The position numbers were made by a program, and so were the translations under genes. Positions 6,059-14,096 of a DNA stretch of 17,563 nt are shown here, piece by piece. This DNA is from Patescibacteria group bacterium (lineage in GTDB: Bacteria; Patescibacteriota; UBA1384; XYA2-FULL-43-10; CAINNR01). Below the pieces are notes generated by a model that saw only the letters and a program-made list of their open reading frames with translations, ran no database searches and was not told the DNA's origin. The DNA lies in NCBI GenBank assembly GCA_028690755.1, contig JAQVAO010000002.1:1-17563 (forward strand). Reading direction: 5' to 3'. Every line of letters begins with the position of its first letter. Position 1 is the first letter of the stretch.

Positions 6059-6086
6059 ACGACCAGTTCACGGCCTTTTCATTTTT
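6051..6086 (+). terminator. Rho-independent terminator of the 80-aa orphan gene
   Basis: A perfect 10-bp stem GGCCGTGAAC/GTTCACGGCC (6051-6060 with 6066-6075), loop GACCA, is followed by TTTTC and more T residues. The TGA stop codon of the gene (6056-6058) is inside the 5' arm. The T-run overlaps the 3' end of the convergent ASCH gene. Confidence 0.88.
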
Positions 6087-6471
6087 CTAAAACCACCCAA
6101 GGACGACGATCTTTTTTATTAATTTTAATTGGAACTAAAAATCTTTCAGGAGCTTTTAAAAATATCAGGGTTCCGAAACGGCTGCTTGATTTTCTTTGCC
6201 AAAAATCATCATCGACACACAATTCTTTGCTGTATTCTTTACGCAAAATTGCGATCGACTCCGGAGTTAAATTGTCGTAATATAAAACATTATCGGCTAT
6301 CACTCTACCAATTACGTCACCGCCAGATTTTTTCAACAGAATCTCATCATCTTTGGAAATTTGTCCGTACGGCAAAACTCGCCCGAGGCTAAAGCGGCTT
6401 TCGATAGATTTTTTTCCAGAAATAATGTCATCTATCGCTGATCCGATAAAAATTGCAAGATGTCTTTTCAT
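6079..6471 (-). CDS. ASCH-domain protein
   Basis: A 130-aa soluble protein with an N-terminal segment SGKKSIESRFS (18-28) that matches the ASCH superfamily signature G-K-x-x-E-x-R (Gly19, Lys20, Glu24, Arg26). A beta-rich body follows (LPYGQISKDDEILLKKSG, DVIGRVIADNV). ASCH domains are PUA-like folds thought to bind RNA or modified nucleosides; some act as amidohydrolases on acetylated cytidine. The catalytic role here is unknown. No Shine-Dalgarno sequence precedes the ATG: the upstream bases are the T-run of the preceding terminator. The gene may therefore be expressed from a leaderless or read-through transcript. Its 3' end abuts the convergent terminator of the 80-aa gene. Confidence 0.75.
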   Translation of the reverse strand: MKRHLAIFIGSAIDDIISGKKSIESRFSLGRVLPYGQISKDDEILLKKSGGDVIGRVIADNVLYYDNLTPESIAILRKEYSKELCVDDDFWQRKSSSRFGTLIFLKAPERFLVPIKINKKDRRPWVVLEK

Positions 6472-6476
6472 AAAAT

Positions 6477-6504
6477 AAAAAAGAGTTAAAATGCACTCTT
6501 TTTG
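6477..6504 (-). terminator. Terminator after the PfkB kinase gene
   Basis: On the minus strand, AAAAAGAGT (6495-6503) pairs with ACTCTTTTT (6478-6486) around an eight-base loop and is followed by more T residues. It marks the end of the long glycolysis/hydrogenase gene run and lies just before the ASCH start codon. Confidence 0.65.
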
Positions 6505-6514
6505 TTTTTATTTA

Positions 6515-7549
6515 TTATTTAGTATATATTGACGCTTCGATTTTTACCAGTTTTTTATCTTTTTCAAGAATTTCCGAAAAACTGAGTAGTCCGGTTTGAG
6601 CTCCAACGCTACCAACAACCGAACCGGAAACTATAACTCCATATTTGAGTGATTTTTCAATCAAATCTCGATCGAGCACAAATCCTTGGTTTTTATCATC
6701 AAGTGAATTCTTGATAATATTGGCAGCGAAAGTACTGGCGAAAGCATCACCAGCACCAGTCGCTTCCACTCTTTTATCCCCAGACGATGCGATATTATAA
6801 AAGCGCTGGCCGTCATAACCTTTCGCTCCTTTTGCTCCATTGGTTACAATAATTATTTTTGTGCCTAACGAATGCACATATTTCATAACATCTTCTATTG
6901 TTGATTTCTTTGACATATCAGAAAGTTGATATGCTTCTTCTCTATTGACAAACAAGATGTTGCAGAGCTTCAACAATGGGATTAAATCCTTGACGGGTCG
7001 ACTGATTTGTCGGCTTCCAGGGTTCCATATTAGCCCACTGCCTTTTTTTGCAATTATTTCAATAACTCTATTTTCAACAATTTCTGATTTTTCAGCTAAC
7101 GGTCCAAGATATATCCACTTAGTATTAAGACTTTTTGTTGGGACATAATCAGATAGCTCATTGACTCCGTGATAAGTGAATATTGTTCGGTCGCCCTTAA
7201 AACTTAAAATGACTGATATGTTACTGTTAGATTCTTTTTTTTGCTTTACCATCTTGGTATCGACGCCAAAATTTTCTAAATAATGAATTGTTTTTTCTCC
7301 CTGGCTATCTTTTCCAACAGCAGAGATAATTCCGACACTTAAATTTAGTTTGGAAAAGTTAACTGCTGTATTTGCCGCGCAACCACCGACTTGGTAAATG
7401 ATATTTTCAATTGGAACTTTATCGCCGTAGCCAAAACATAAACCCTTTCCTGCCAAAAATACTCTGTCATCAATAATTTTTCCATCTTCTGGGAATATAA
7501 AAATATCTTCAAAACAATCACCTATTGTGACGACATCATACAATTTCAT
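6515..7549 (-). CDS. PfkB/ribokinase-family carbohydrate kinase
   Basis: A 344-aa kinase of the PfkB family, which phosphorylates sugars or nucleosides with ATP. Visible signatures are the N-terminal Gly-Gly motif GGCAANTA (55-62), an NREE stretch (202-205) and the C-terminal ATP/anion-hole motif ATGAGDAFAS (263-272) with catalytic base Asp268. Length is normal. The substrate cannot be decided from these motifs: ribokinase, fructokinase, adenosine kinase and PfkB phosphofructokinase share them. It starts five bases after the fba stop codon and is last in the run gap-hydB-hydA-pgk-fba, so a role in feeding hexose or pentose phosphates into glycolysis, including a possible fructose-6-phosphate kinase activity, is a reasonable inference. 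A terminator follows. Confidence 0.88.
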   Translation of the reverse strand: MKLYDVVTIGDCFEDIFIFPEDGKIIDDRVFLAGKGLCFGYGDKVPIENIIYQVGGCAANTAVNFSKLNLSVGIISAVGKDSQGEKTIHYLENFGVDTKMVKQKKESNSNISVILSFKGDRTIFTYHGVNELSDYVPTKSLNTKWIYLGPLAEKSEIVENRVIEIIAKKGSGLIWNPGSRQISRPVKDLIPLLKLCNILFVNREEAYQLSDMSKKSTIEDVMKYVHSLGTKIIIVTNGAKGAKGYDGQRFYNIASSGDKRVEATGAGDAFASTFAANIIKNSLDDKNQGFVLDRDLIEKSLKYGVIVSGSVVGSVGAQTGLLSFSEILEKDKKLVKIEASIYTK

Positions 7550-7554
7550 ATTTT

Positions 7555-8385
7555 CTACTCGATATTATTGAATAATCTTAAATACTTTTTTATTGTATTT
7601 TCAGCATCTTCTCTAGCGTCTGAAAGATAATCGCGCAAATCTTTATCGGGGTCATCAATATTTTCCTGCAGACCTTTTTTAAAAGATCTTTTTATTTGAG
7701 TGTCGATGTTAATTTTTCTAATACCAAATTTTATTGCTTGAACAATATCGCTTCCACTTAAACCAGAGGCACCATGAAGAACTAGTGGGACATCAACCAC
7801 TTGATCAATTTTTTTCAATAAATCAAGATCGATTTTTTCTTTTGTCGGACCACCGTGTACATTACCAATCGAAACAGCTAGCGCATCTACTCCGGTCAAT
7901 CTAACAAAATTAACCGCCTGATCAGGGTCAGTGTATTTTTGCAAAACTTTTTCTCTACCTTCTTCGCTTCTGCCAACAACACCGATTTCACCTTCAACCA
8001 AAGCACCGTACTTATGAGCTAAATCAACGACTTTTTTAGTTTCAGATACGTTATTTTCAAATAGCAAATCTGATCCATCAAACATCACCGATTTATAGCC
8101 AATATCAAGACATCGATTAATTAAATCAATTTCCTTGGCATGATCTAGATGAATAGTCAGTGGAACAGCTGACTCATCTATCAAAGTCTTTACTATCCCA
8201 AATAGCTCCTTTAGTCCAGCATATTCAATTGCTCCCGGCGTGGTTTGAACTATTAGGGGTAGCGACAGCTCTTCGGCAGCAGATACTATCGCTTGAGTAA
8301 TTTCTAAATTATTAGTATTAAACGCGCCAATACCAACATTTTTTTCTTCTGCCATTTTGTACAATTCACGTAGTGATATAAACAT
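7555..8385 (-). CDS. fba: Class II fructose-bisphosphate aldolase
   Basis: Zinc-dependent aldolase that interconverts fructose 1,6-bisphosphate with dihydroxyacetone phosphate and glyceraldehyde 3-phosphate in the cytoplasm. The 276-aa protein has the IHLDHAKE motif (Asp81 as likely catalytic acid, His82 as zinc ligand), EGEIG (131-135), the zinc/phosphate residues NVHGG (His177) and LHGASG (His204), and the phosphate-binding stretch GIRKINIDT (221-229). Related class II enzymes cleave tagatose bisphosphate and cannot be excluded, but the glycolytic neighbours favour fructose bisphosphate. The ATG has AAGGA four bases upstream. It lies 23 bases after pgk and 5 bases before the PfkB kinase, consistent with one operon. 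Confidence 0.92.
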   Translation of the reverse strand: MFISLRELYKMAEEKNVGIGAFNTNNLEITQAIVSAAEELSLPLIVQTTPGAIEYAGLKELFGIVKTLIDESAVPLTIHLDHAKEIDLINRCLDIGYKSVMFDGSDLLFENNVSETKKVVDLAHKYGALVEGEIGVVGRSEEGREKVLQKYTDPDQAVNFVRLTGVDALAVSIGNVHGGPTKEKIDLDLLKKIDQVVDVPLVLHGASGLSGSDIVQAIKFGIRKINIDTQIKRSFKKGLQENIDDPDKDLRDYLSDAREDAENTIKKYLRLFNNIE

Positions 8386-8408
8386 AGATTCCTTGGAATA
8401 TTTAGTTA

Positions 8409-9542
8409 TTAACTATCTTCATAATAGCCTAAAGCCAAAAGGCCAGGCAACTTTTTACCAGCTAGAAATTCTATTGTAGCGCCTCCGCCAGTAGAAACAA
8501 ACTTGTATTTATCGTACAAATTGTTCTTTCTGACAAATCCGACCGTATCTCCCCCGGCTACAATCGTAACATTGGGGTTCTTAGAGATCGATTGCGCTAT
8601 TCCAAGTGTTCCTGCCGAAAATCCATCTTTTTCACTCATGCCCATATTTCCATTCCAGAAAATTGTTTTAGCATTTGATATAATTTGAGCAAATTTTTCT
8701 ACCGATCTAGACCCAATATCCAAAACTGAAAAACGTCCGTCGGGCATAATATACTTTTTATCATCGACGGGTAGAACTAATTTATCTTTGGCAATATCAA
8801 TAATCTCTTCAACTATTGCTTCACAATTGGTTTCCTTAATTGAAACACCGACCTTCTCACCTAAAAAATATCTGATAGTATTTGCAATCGCACCGCCAAC
8901 AATAATTTTGTCGGATCTAACAACAAATTTTCTGATTAACCCAATTTTATCTTTAATTTTTGCACCGCCTAAAACTAAAACTAAAGGATGTCTGGGGTTA
9001 GCGCTTAAAGTTGAAAGCATTGCTACTTCTTTTTCAAGTAAAAATCCTGGATAACTTGGCAAAAAATTTGTAATTGCTTCAACCGAAGCATGAGCCCTAT
9101 GGGAAACAGCAAATGCATCATTGACATAAAGCTCTCCGTAACCAGAGATTATCTGAGCAAAAGTCTGATTATTGTGCTCCTCCTCTGGCTGCCAACGTAA
9201 ATTTCCAAGTACCAGTATTTGACCCTTTTTCATTTTGAGAATGTGTTTTCTTACATTTGACTCAATAATATAATCGGTGGCCGATACAGGAAATTTTGCT
9301 AACAGTGAAAACCTTTGAGCCAAAATTTTTGTTGATAAACTTGGGATTATCTCCCCGTCAGGACGCCCGACATGAGTGCCTATGATAATTCTACAACCAT
9401 TATCACGTAAATATTTTATTGTTGGAATCGTAGCAGATATTCGATAATCGTCCAAAATACCATCCTGTCCAAGAGGAACATTCCAATCAACGCGTAAAAA
9501 AACTCTTTTCCCAGTCAAATCGATCTCTCTAATGCTTTTCAT
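8409..9542 (-). CDS. pgk: Phosphoglycerate kinase
   Basis: Transfers phosphate from 1,3-bisphosphoglycerate to ADP, the first ATP-yielding step of glycolysis. The 377-aa monomer has the N-terminal substrate-binding motif RVDWNVPL (17-24), the HVGRP basic patch, a GGAKIKDK stretch and the C-terminal GGDT loop of the nucleotide domain. Length is slightly short of the usual 390-400 residues but both lobes are present. The ATG at 9542 lies 17 bases after the hydA stop codon with a weak AAGAAA upstream. It follows the hydrogenase genes and precedes fba, so the enzyme's upstream partner GAPDH is encoded on the other side of the hydrogenase pair. Confidence 0.96.
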   Translation of the reverse strand: MKSIREIDLTGKRVFLRVDWNVPLGQDGILDDYRISATIPTIKYLRDNGCRIIIGTHVGRPDGEIIPSLSTKILAQRFSLLAKFPVSATDYIIESNVRKHILKMKKGQILVLGNLRWQPEEEHNNQTFAQIISGYGELYVNDAFAVSHRAHASVEAITNFLPSYPGFLLEKEVAMLSTLSANPRHPLVLVLGGAKIKDKIGLIRKFVVRSDKIIVGGAIANTIRYFLGEKVGVSIKETNCEAIVEEIIDIAKDKLVLPVDDKKYIMPDGRFSVLDIGSRSVEKFAQIISNAKTIFWNGNMGMSEKDGFSAGTLGIAQSISKNPNVTIVAGGDTVGFVRKNNLYDKYKFVSTGGGATIEFLAGKKLPGLLALGYYEDS

Positions 9543-9559
9543 TTTTCTTGAATATCATA

Positions 9560-11302
9560 TTATTTTTTTCTTCTTTTCGTAAATTTGCGATGGAACAAAC
9601 GACCAGCCCTACCCTCCAGTGGTTTAGAATCTAGGGCTGAATATAGCTTTTTCACATCATTATTTTCATGGGCTTTTCTGATTGGTTTTTCCTTGTCGTC
9701 AGTATAGAAACCAGCTTTTCTCTTCTCACGTATTTTACTATCTGTTGGGATTGGTTGGCCACCACCACCAAGACAACCACCTGGACAAGCCATAACTTCA
9801 ATATAATTATATCTCACAACCCCAGATTTTAAATCTTTAATTAGTTTAGCTGCATTTTTTAGTCCGGAGACGACTGCGACTTCAAGCTTAATTCCATCGA
9901 TTTCGACAACTGCTGACTTGATTCCATCAAGGCCACGCACCTCGGAAAAATCAATTTTATTTATCTTGCCATCTGACAATTGCGAGGAAACAGTCCTGAG
10001 AGCCGACTCCATCACCCCACCAGAAGCCCCATAAATAGTTCCCGCGCCACTTGAATTACCTAGTGGTGAATCGAAATCACTATCAGCTAAATTTTCAATA
10101 TCCAAATTGTGTTTTTTAATTAATCTACCTATCTCTCGGACTGTAAGAGAATGGTTTATCTCTGGATTGTAAGACTCTTTTAGCTCTGGTAATTTTGCCT
10201 CATATTTTTTAGCGACACAAGGCATTATCGCAACATTAATTATTCTTTTGGGGTTAACTTTTATCTTCTTAGCAAAGAAACTTTTAACCGCACAGGCCAA
10301 ACAATGAGTTGGCGATTTTGTGGTTGTTAAATTTGGTATTAACTCATGATGAAAAATTTCAACATATCTAACCCAAGCTGGGCAACAAGACGTGAACATC
10401 GGCAGATTTTTTTTTGACTCAAGCCTTTCTATCAATTCAGCAGCCTCCTCAAGGGTCGTAATATCAGCGCCAAAATTAACATCAAAAACATAGTCAAAAC
10501 CGATATGTTTTAAAGCGGTAATTAATTTCTTTTCAAGATTTATCCCGGGCTCTAAACCAAAAAGTTCGCCAATTGAATATCTGGTCGACGGTGCGAACTG
10601 TGCAACTAAAATATTTTTTTTATTCTTTTTTTCAAGTAGTTTTTCAACCTCTGGAAGTTCAGTTTTTTCCTGGAGCGATCCCGCCGGGCAATGTAAAATG
10701 CACTGGCCGCAAAAAACACAATTTGTGTCTGCAAAACTTTTTCCATCTTTTGGACCAAAAACGATTGAGGATCCGCGATACTCAGTTTTTAAAATATCAA
10801 GTCCAGTAATTTGTTGACAGGCCGATATACAGTTTCCACATTCAATACATTTTGAAGAATCCCAATGTATCGATGGGGTTTTCGAATCAATTTTAAATTT
10901 TCTTCTTCTCTCAGAGAATCTCGACTCGGTAACTCCAAATTCCTTCGCAAGTTTTTTTAATTCACAATCATATTTCCAATTACAATCACTACACTTTTGA
11001 ATATGATCAGAAAGAAGCATTTCAAGATTTAATTTTCTAATTCTCTTTACCTTGGGCGTATCCAGTTTAATCTCCATCCCCTCAGTTACTGTGGTATTAC
11101 ACGCAGTTGCAACAAAAAACCCTCCCTTGTTGCAAGAGATTTCGACCAAACAAAGTCGACAGCTGCCATTTGGCTCTAAATCAGAATGGTAACAGAGAGT
11201 TGGAATGTGAAAATTATTACGCTTGGCAAGATCTAGAACACTCTCGCCATACAATGCGGTAATTTTTTTGTTATTTAATTTGACTTCAAACGACTTTGTC
11301 AC
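9560..11302 (-). CDS. hydA: [FeFe] hydrogenase catalytic subunit HydA
   Basis: A 580-aa hydrogenase of the CpI-like M3 layout. The N-terminal [2Fe-2S] domain has Cys37, 48, 51 and 68. A His-ligated [4Fe-4S] site has His100, Cys104, 107 and 113. Two ferredoxin clusters use Cys152/155/158/162 and Cys195/198/201/205. The H-cluster domain has L1 TSCCPAW (Cys307 ligand, Cys306 proton-relay position), L2 MPCVAKKYE (Cys362) and L3 EVMACPGGCLGGGGQP (Cys506, Cys510). Ligand spacing equals that of C. pasteurianum CpI as I recall it. It makes or consumes H2. The loop normally SPQQ reads SPTHCLAC (330-337), which is unusual. The C-terminus is Arg/Lys-rich instead of the common HTHY ending. It starts at a GTG overlapping the hydB stop (TAGTG), so the two are translationally coupled. 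Maturases HydE/F/G are not in the window. Confidence 0.95.
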   Translation of the reverse strand: MTKSFEVKLNNKKITALYGESVLDLAKRNNFHIPTLCYHSDLEPNGSCRLCLVEISCNKGGFFVATACNTTVTEGMEIKLDTPKVKRIRKLNLEMLLSDHIQKCSDCNWKYDCELKKLAKEFGVTESRFSERRRKFKIDSKTPSIHWDSSKCIECGNCISACQQITGLDILKTEYRGSSIVFGPKDGKSFADTNCVFCGQCILHCPAGSLQEKTELPEVEKLLEKKNKKNILVAQFAPSTRYSIGELFGLEPGINLEKKLITALKHIGFDYVFDVNFGADITTLEEAAELIERLESKKNLPMFTSCCPAWVRYVEIFHHELIPNLTTTKSPTHCLACAVKSFFAKKIKVNPKRIINVAIMPCVAKKYEAKLPELKESYNPEINHSLTVREIGRLIKKHNLDIENLADSDFDSPLGNSSGAGTIYGASGGVMESALRTVSSQLSDGKINKIDFSEVRGLDGIKSAVVEIDGIKLEVAVVSGLKNAAKLIKDLKSGVVRYNYIEVMACPGGCLGGGGQPIPTDSKIREKRKAGFYTDDKEKPIRKAHENNDVKKLYSALDSKPLEGRAGRLFHRKFTKRRKK

Positions 11303-12294
11303 TAGAAATCCTCGGGAAATAAATTTATTGCGCTAATAACCGGGTTAGCAACCGAAGCTCCAAGAGGGCAAAAACTGCTTTCTTTTGCCGCCTCGGCTAT
11401 AGATTTAATTTTTGAGAAAATTTCTTCTTTATCCCACAGGCTTTTTGATTCAGAAATGTTATTTAACTCCTCTGCTATTCGATATATGCCCTCTCTACAA
11501 GGTGTACACTTTCCACAAGATTCATTTTTTAAAAATATTATTGATTGGCAGAGAGCGTTAAAAACATTCCGTCTTTTGCCAAATATTTCTACTGATCCGG
11601 TGCCGGTAATCTGTTTATTAAATTCTCTTCTTGGTAAAAAACAGCCGGAAAGACCCCCTATTCTAGCAAATTTAATTTTTGATAAAATTTTTTCTGAATT
11701 AATTATCTCTTCAACAGTAGAACTTAGATCGCTTTCTACAACTTTTTTTGGAATATAATCACCAAACAATGAATAAAATCTTTTGGGCTGATAATCACCG
11801 TCAGCTATCAGCTTAACTCTGTAAAAAGTTTCGGCATTATTAATTAATGTCGGATAACCAAAAAGGCCGCTGTTTGTAGGATAAGGCGGCTTAAGCCTGG
11901 GTTGACGAGTTTTGCCCTCCATTACCTGAAGCATTACTGTTTCTTCGCCACATAGATACCGACCATTATCGATGAAAACTTCAATCTTCTTGCCTTTCAA
12001 ATTTTTCTCAATTTTCTTTTGGTAGTATTTGTACTTATCATTCAAGAAAATATATGATTTTTGAGCATTAACAAATTCAGCAGCGATTTCTATGCCGGAT
12101 ATCATTTTCGACAGATGGCGCTGAATTACAAATTCATCTTTAAAAACTCCAGGCTCTCCTTCTGATAAATTGCAAACAACAAACCGCTTTTTTTCGCAAG
12201 AATCTTTAACTGCTTGCCATTTGGTTGCTGTCGAAAAACCAGCACCACCAAGACCGACTAGCCCGGATTCCTTCAAAGCTTTAATGATATCCAT
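11302..12294 (-). CDS. hydB: NuoF-like NADH-binding flavoprotein, hydrogenase subunit HydB
   Basis: A 330-aa protein equal to the core of NuoF/HydB. It has the FMN site GLGGAGFSTATKW (14-26), the NADH-binding stretch with CGEET (115-119) and SGLFGYPT (142-149), and the N3-type [4Fe-4S] ligands Cys260, Cys263 and Cys266 (ESCGKCTPCREG) plus Cys309 (SFCPLG). It oxidises NADH through FMN and passes electrons to HydA. Compared with typical HydB proteins (about 600 aa) it lacks both the N-terminal thioredoxin-like [2Fe-2S] domain and the C-terminal ferredoxin domain, and no separate HydC/NuoE gene is visible nearby. It begins nine bases after gap and overlaps hydA by one base. The ATG has no clear Shine-Dalgarno sequence, suggesting coupling to gap. 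Confidence 0.92.
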   Translation of the reverse strand: MDIIKALKESGLVGLGGAGFSTATKWQAVKDSCEKKRFVVCNLSEGEPGVFKDEFVIQRHLSKMISGIEIAAEFVNAQKSYIFLNDKYKYYQKKIEKNLKGKKIEVFIDNGRYLCGEETVMLQVMEGKTRQPRLKPPYPTNSGLFGYPTLINNAETFYRVKLIADGDYQPKRFYSLFGDYIPKKVVESDLSSTVEEIINSEKILSKIKFARIGGLSGCFLPRREFNKQITGTGSVEIFGKRRNVFNALCQSIIFLKNESCGKCTPCREGIYRIAEELNNISESKSLWDKEEIFSKIKSIAEAAKESSFCPLGASVANPVISAINLFPEDF

Positions 12295-12303
12295 GACAAT
12301 GTT

Positions 12304-13299
12304 TTAACTATGAGAAATCAAACTCGCTATTTCCACCAATCTTTTTGAATAACCCCATTCATTATCATACCAGGCAACAACTTTGATCATATTGCCACCA
12401 ACAACATTAGTCAAAGAAGAATCAATTATTGCCGACATCTCATTTCCAATAAAATCGCTGGAAACCACCGGGGCATCAGTAACTGCCAAAATGTTTTTCA
12501 AGCCGCCCTGAGAAATTTTCTCAAATTCATTATTGATTTCTTCAATAGTCGTTGGTCTTTCTAATACCGCAACAATATCAGCGATTGATACAATAGGCGT
12601 TGGCACCCGAATAGACAATCCATCAAACTTATTATCAAGATCTTTGATAATTTTAGCCACCGATTTTGCCGCTCCAGTAGTTGTTGGCACGATGTTAATC
12701 GCCGCTGCTCTAGCTCGCCGCAGATCTCTATGCGGACCATCAACCAAATTTTGATCGGCAGTATATGAATGTATCGTGGTCATCAAAGACTGTTTAACAC
12801 CAAATTTATCGTTCAAGATTTTTATTATTGGAGCAATACAATTTGTTGTGCAAGAAGCGTTTGAGATAATTTTCTCATCCTGATATTGATCTTCATTTAC
12901 ACCGATCAGATAAGTCGGGGTTTGGTCATCCTTAGCCGGAGCCGACATGACAACTTTTTTTGCGCCAGCCGAAATATGATCGCTACATTCTTCAGTTGTT
13001 AAAAAAACTCCCGTTGATTCAATAACTACATCTATCCCCAGTGCTTGCCATGGCAAATTTTTGGGTTCTTTCTCTTGATAAAAGTGAATTTTTTTACTAT
13101 CAATATTTATTGAATTATTGAATATTTCAATTTTTTTGTCATAAATTCCATAAACAGAATCATAGCGAAGCAGAGAAACAAGGGTTTCTACATCAGTTAA
13201 ATCATTGACAGCCACTAAATCAAAACCGGGGGTATCAAGAGCAATCTTTGCAGCTGCCCGACCGATTCTACCGAAACCATTTATCGCTAATCTTGCCAT
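12304..13299 (-). CDS. gap: Glyceraldehyde-3-phosphate dehydrogenase, type I
   Basis: Oxidises glyceraldehyde 3-phosphate to 1,3-bisphosphoglycerate with reduction of NAD+. The 331-aa protein has the Rossmann motif INGFGRIGR (6-14), the catalytic SNASCTTN with Cys150, and His177 in IHSYT. Asp33 at the end of the second strand (AVND) favours NAD over NADP. The C-terminal WYDNEWGYS is typical. It starts at an ATG with a strong GGAGGG sequence four to six bases upstream, 15 bases after tpiA. The following genes, hydB and hydA, can take the NADH it makes, which is the key functional hint of this cluster. Confidence 0.97.
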   Translation of the reverse strand: MARLAINGFGRIGRAAAKIALDTPGFDLVAVNDLTDVETLVSLLRYDSVYGIYDKKIEIFNNSINIDSKKIHFYQEKEPKNLPWQALGIDVVIESTGVFLTTEECSDHISAGAKKVVMSAPAKDDQTPTYLIGVNEDQYQDEKIISNASCTTNCIAPIIKILNDKFGVKQSLMTTIHSYTADQNLVDGPHRDLRRARAAAINIVPTTTGAAKSVAKIIKDLDNKFDGLSIRVPTPIVSIADIVAVLERPTTIEEINNEFEKISQGGLKNILAVTDAPVVSSDFIGNEMSAIIDSSLTNVVGGNMIKVVAWYDNEWGYSKRLVEIASLISHS

Positions 13300-13314
13300 A
13301 TCCCTCCAAAAAAA

Positions 13315-14058
13315 CTATACAATTTTTTTATACTCAGCAACTATCCGACAAATTTTGATAAATTCTTTTGCCTTTAAACCACTTCGACCGACTAAAACTC
13401 CGTCAATCTCCGGTCGGCTAACAAATTTATAAACATTCGCCGCGTCTACACTACCGCCGTAGAGTATTGGAGTTTCAAAATGAACAACTTCACGAAGGGC
13501 AGTAATAATTCTTGCAGCATATTCGGGGGTAGCCGGCTCTTCTGAACCTATTGCCCAAACCGGCTCATAGGCAATTATTAGATTTTTGTAATCCTCTTTC
13601 TTGATGTCAGAAATTTCCTCTTTCAGCTCCTTCACAACCTCAGAGGCCGAACCTTGGCTTTGTTTTTTTTCTCCAACACAAATAATTGGAGAAAGAGAGG
13701 CATCGATTGCTGCAGCCACTTTCCTGGAAATTATCGGCAAATCTTCGTCAAAATTTTTTCTTCTTTCTGAATGACCAATAATGACATATTTGGCGATATC
13801 TCTAATCATCGGGGCAGATATCTCTCCGGTAAATTCACCTTCGTTCATATAATGAATATTCTGAGCGCCAAGAGATAGATGATTTATATTTTTATGAATA
13901 ATGTGGACAATTTCCGTCAGCCAGACTGCTGGTGGACAAAGAATAATTTCTAATCCAGAGATATTTTCAACACCATCACGAATTGCCGTCGACAAAACAA
14001 CGGCGTCAGAAAAGCTCGTATACATCTTCCAGTTTGCAATCACTAGCGGTCGACGCAT
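13315..14058 (-). CDS. tpiA: Triose-phosphate isomerase
   Basis: Interconverts dihydroxyacetone phosphate and glyceraldehyde 3-phosphate. The 247-aa TIM barrel carries the full catalytic set: Lys11 in ANWKM, His96 in IIGHSERR and Glu165 in AYEPVWAIG. The C-terminal phosphate loop LYGGSVDAANV and GVLVGRSGLKA are also present. The ATG at 14058 has GGAG about eight bases upstream. It lies 38 bases after the EF-Tu-domain gene and 15 before gap, in the common tpiA-gap-pgk linkage, here interrupted by the hydrogenase genes. Confidence 0.97.
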   Translation of the reverse strand: MRRPLVIANWKMYTSFSDAVVLSTAIRDGVENISGLEIILCPPAVWLTEIVHIIHKNINHLSLGAQNIHYMNEGEFTGEISAPMIRDIAKYVIIGHSERRKNFDEDLPIISRKVAAAIDASLSPIICVGEKKQSQGSASEVVKELKEEISDIKKEDYKNLIIAYEPVWAIGSEEPATPEYAARIITALREVVHFETPILYGGSVDAANVYKFVSRPEIDGVLVGRSGLKAKEFIKICRIVAEYKKIV

Positions 14059-14096
14059 AAATCAAACTCCAAATATGGAGCCCCTCCAACTAATTA

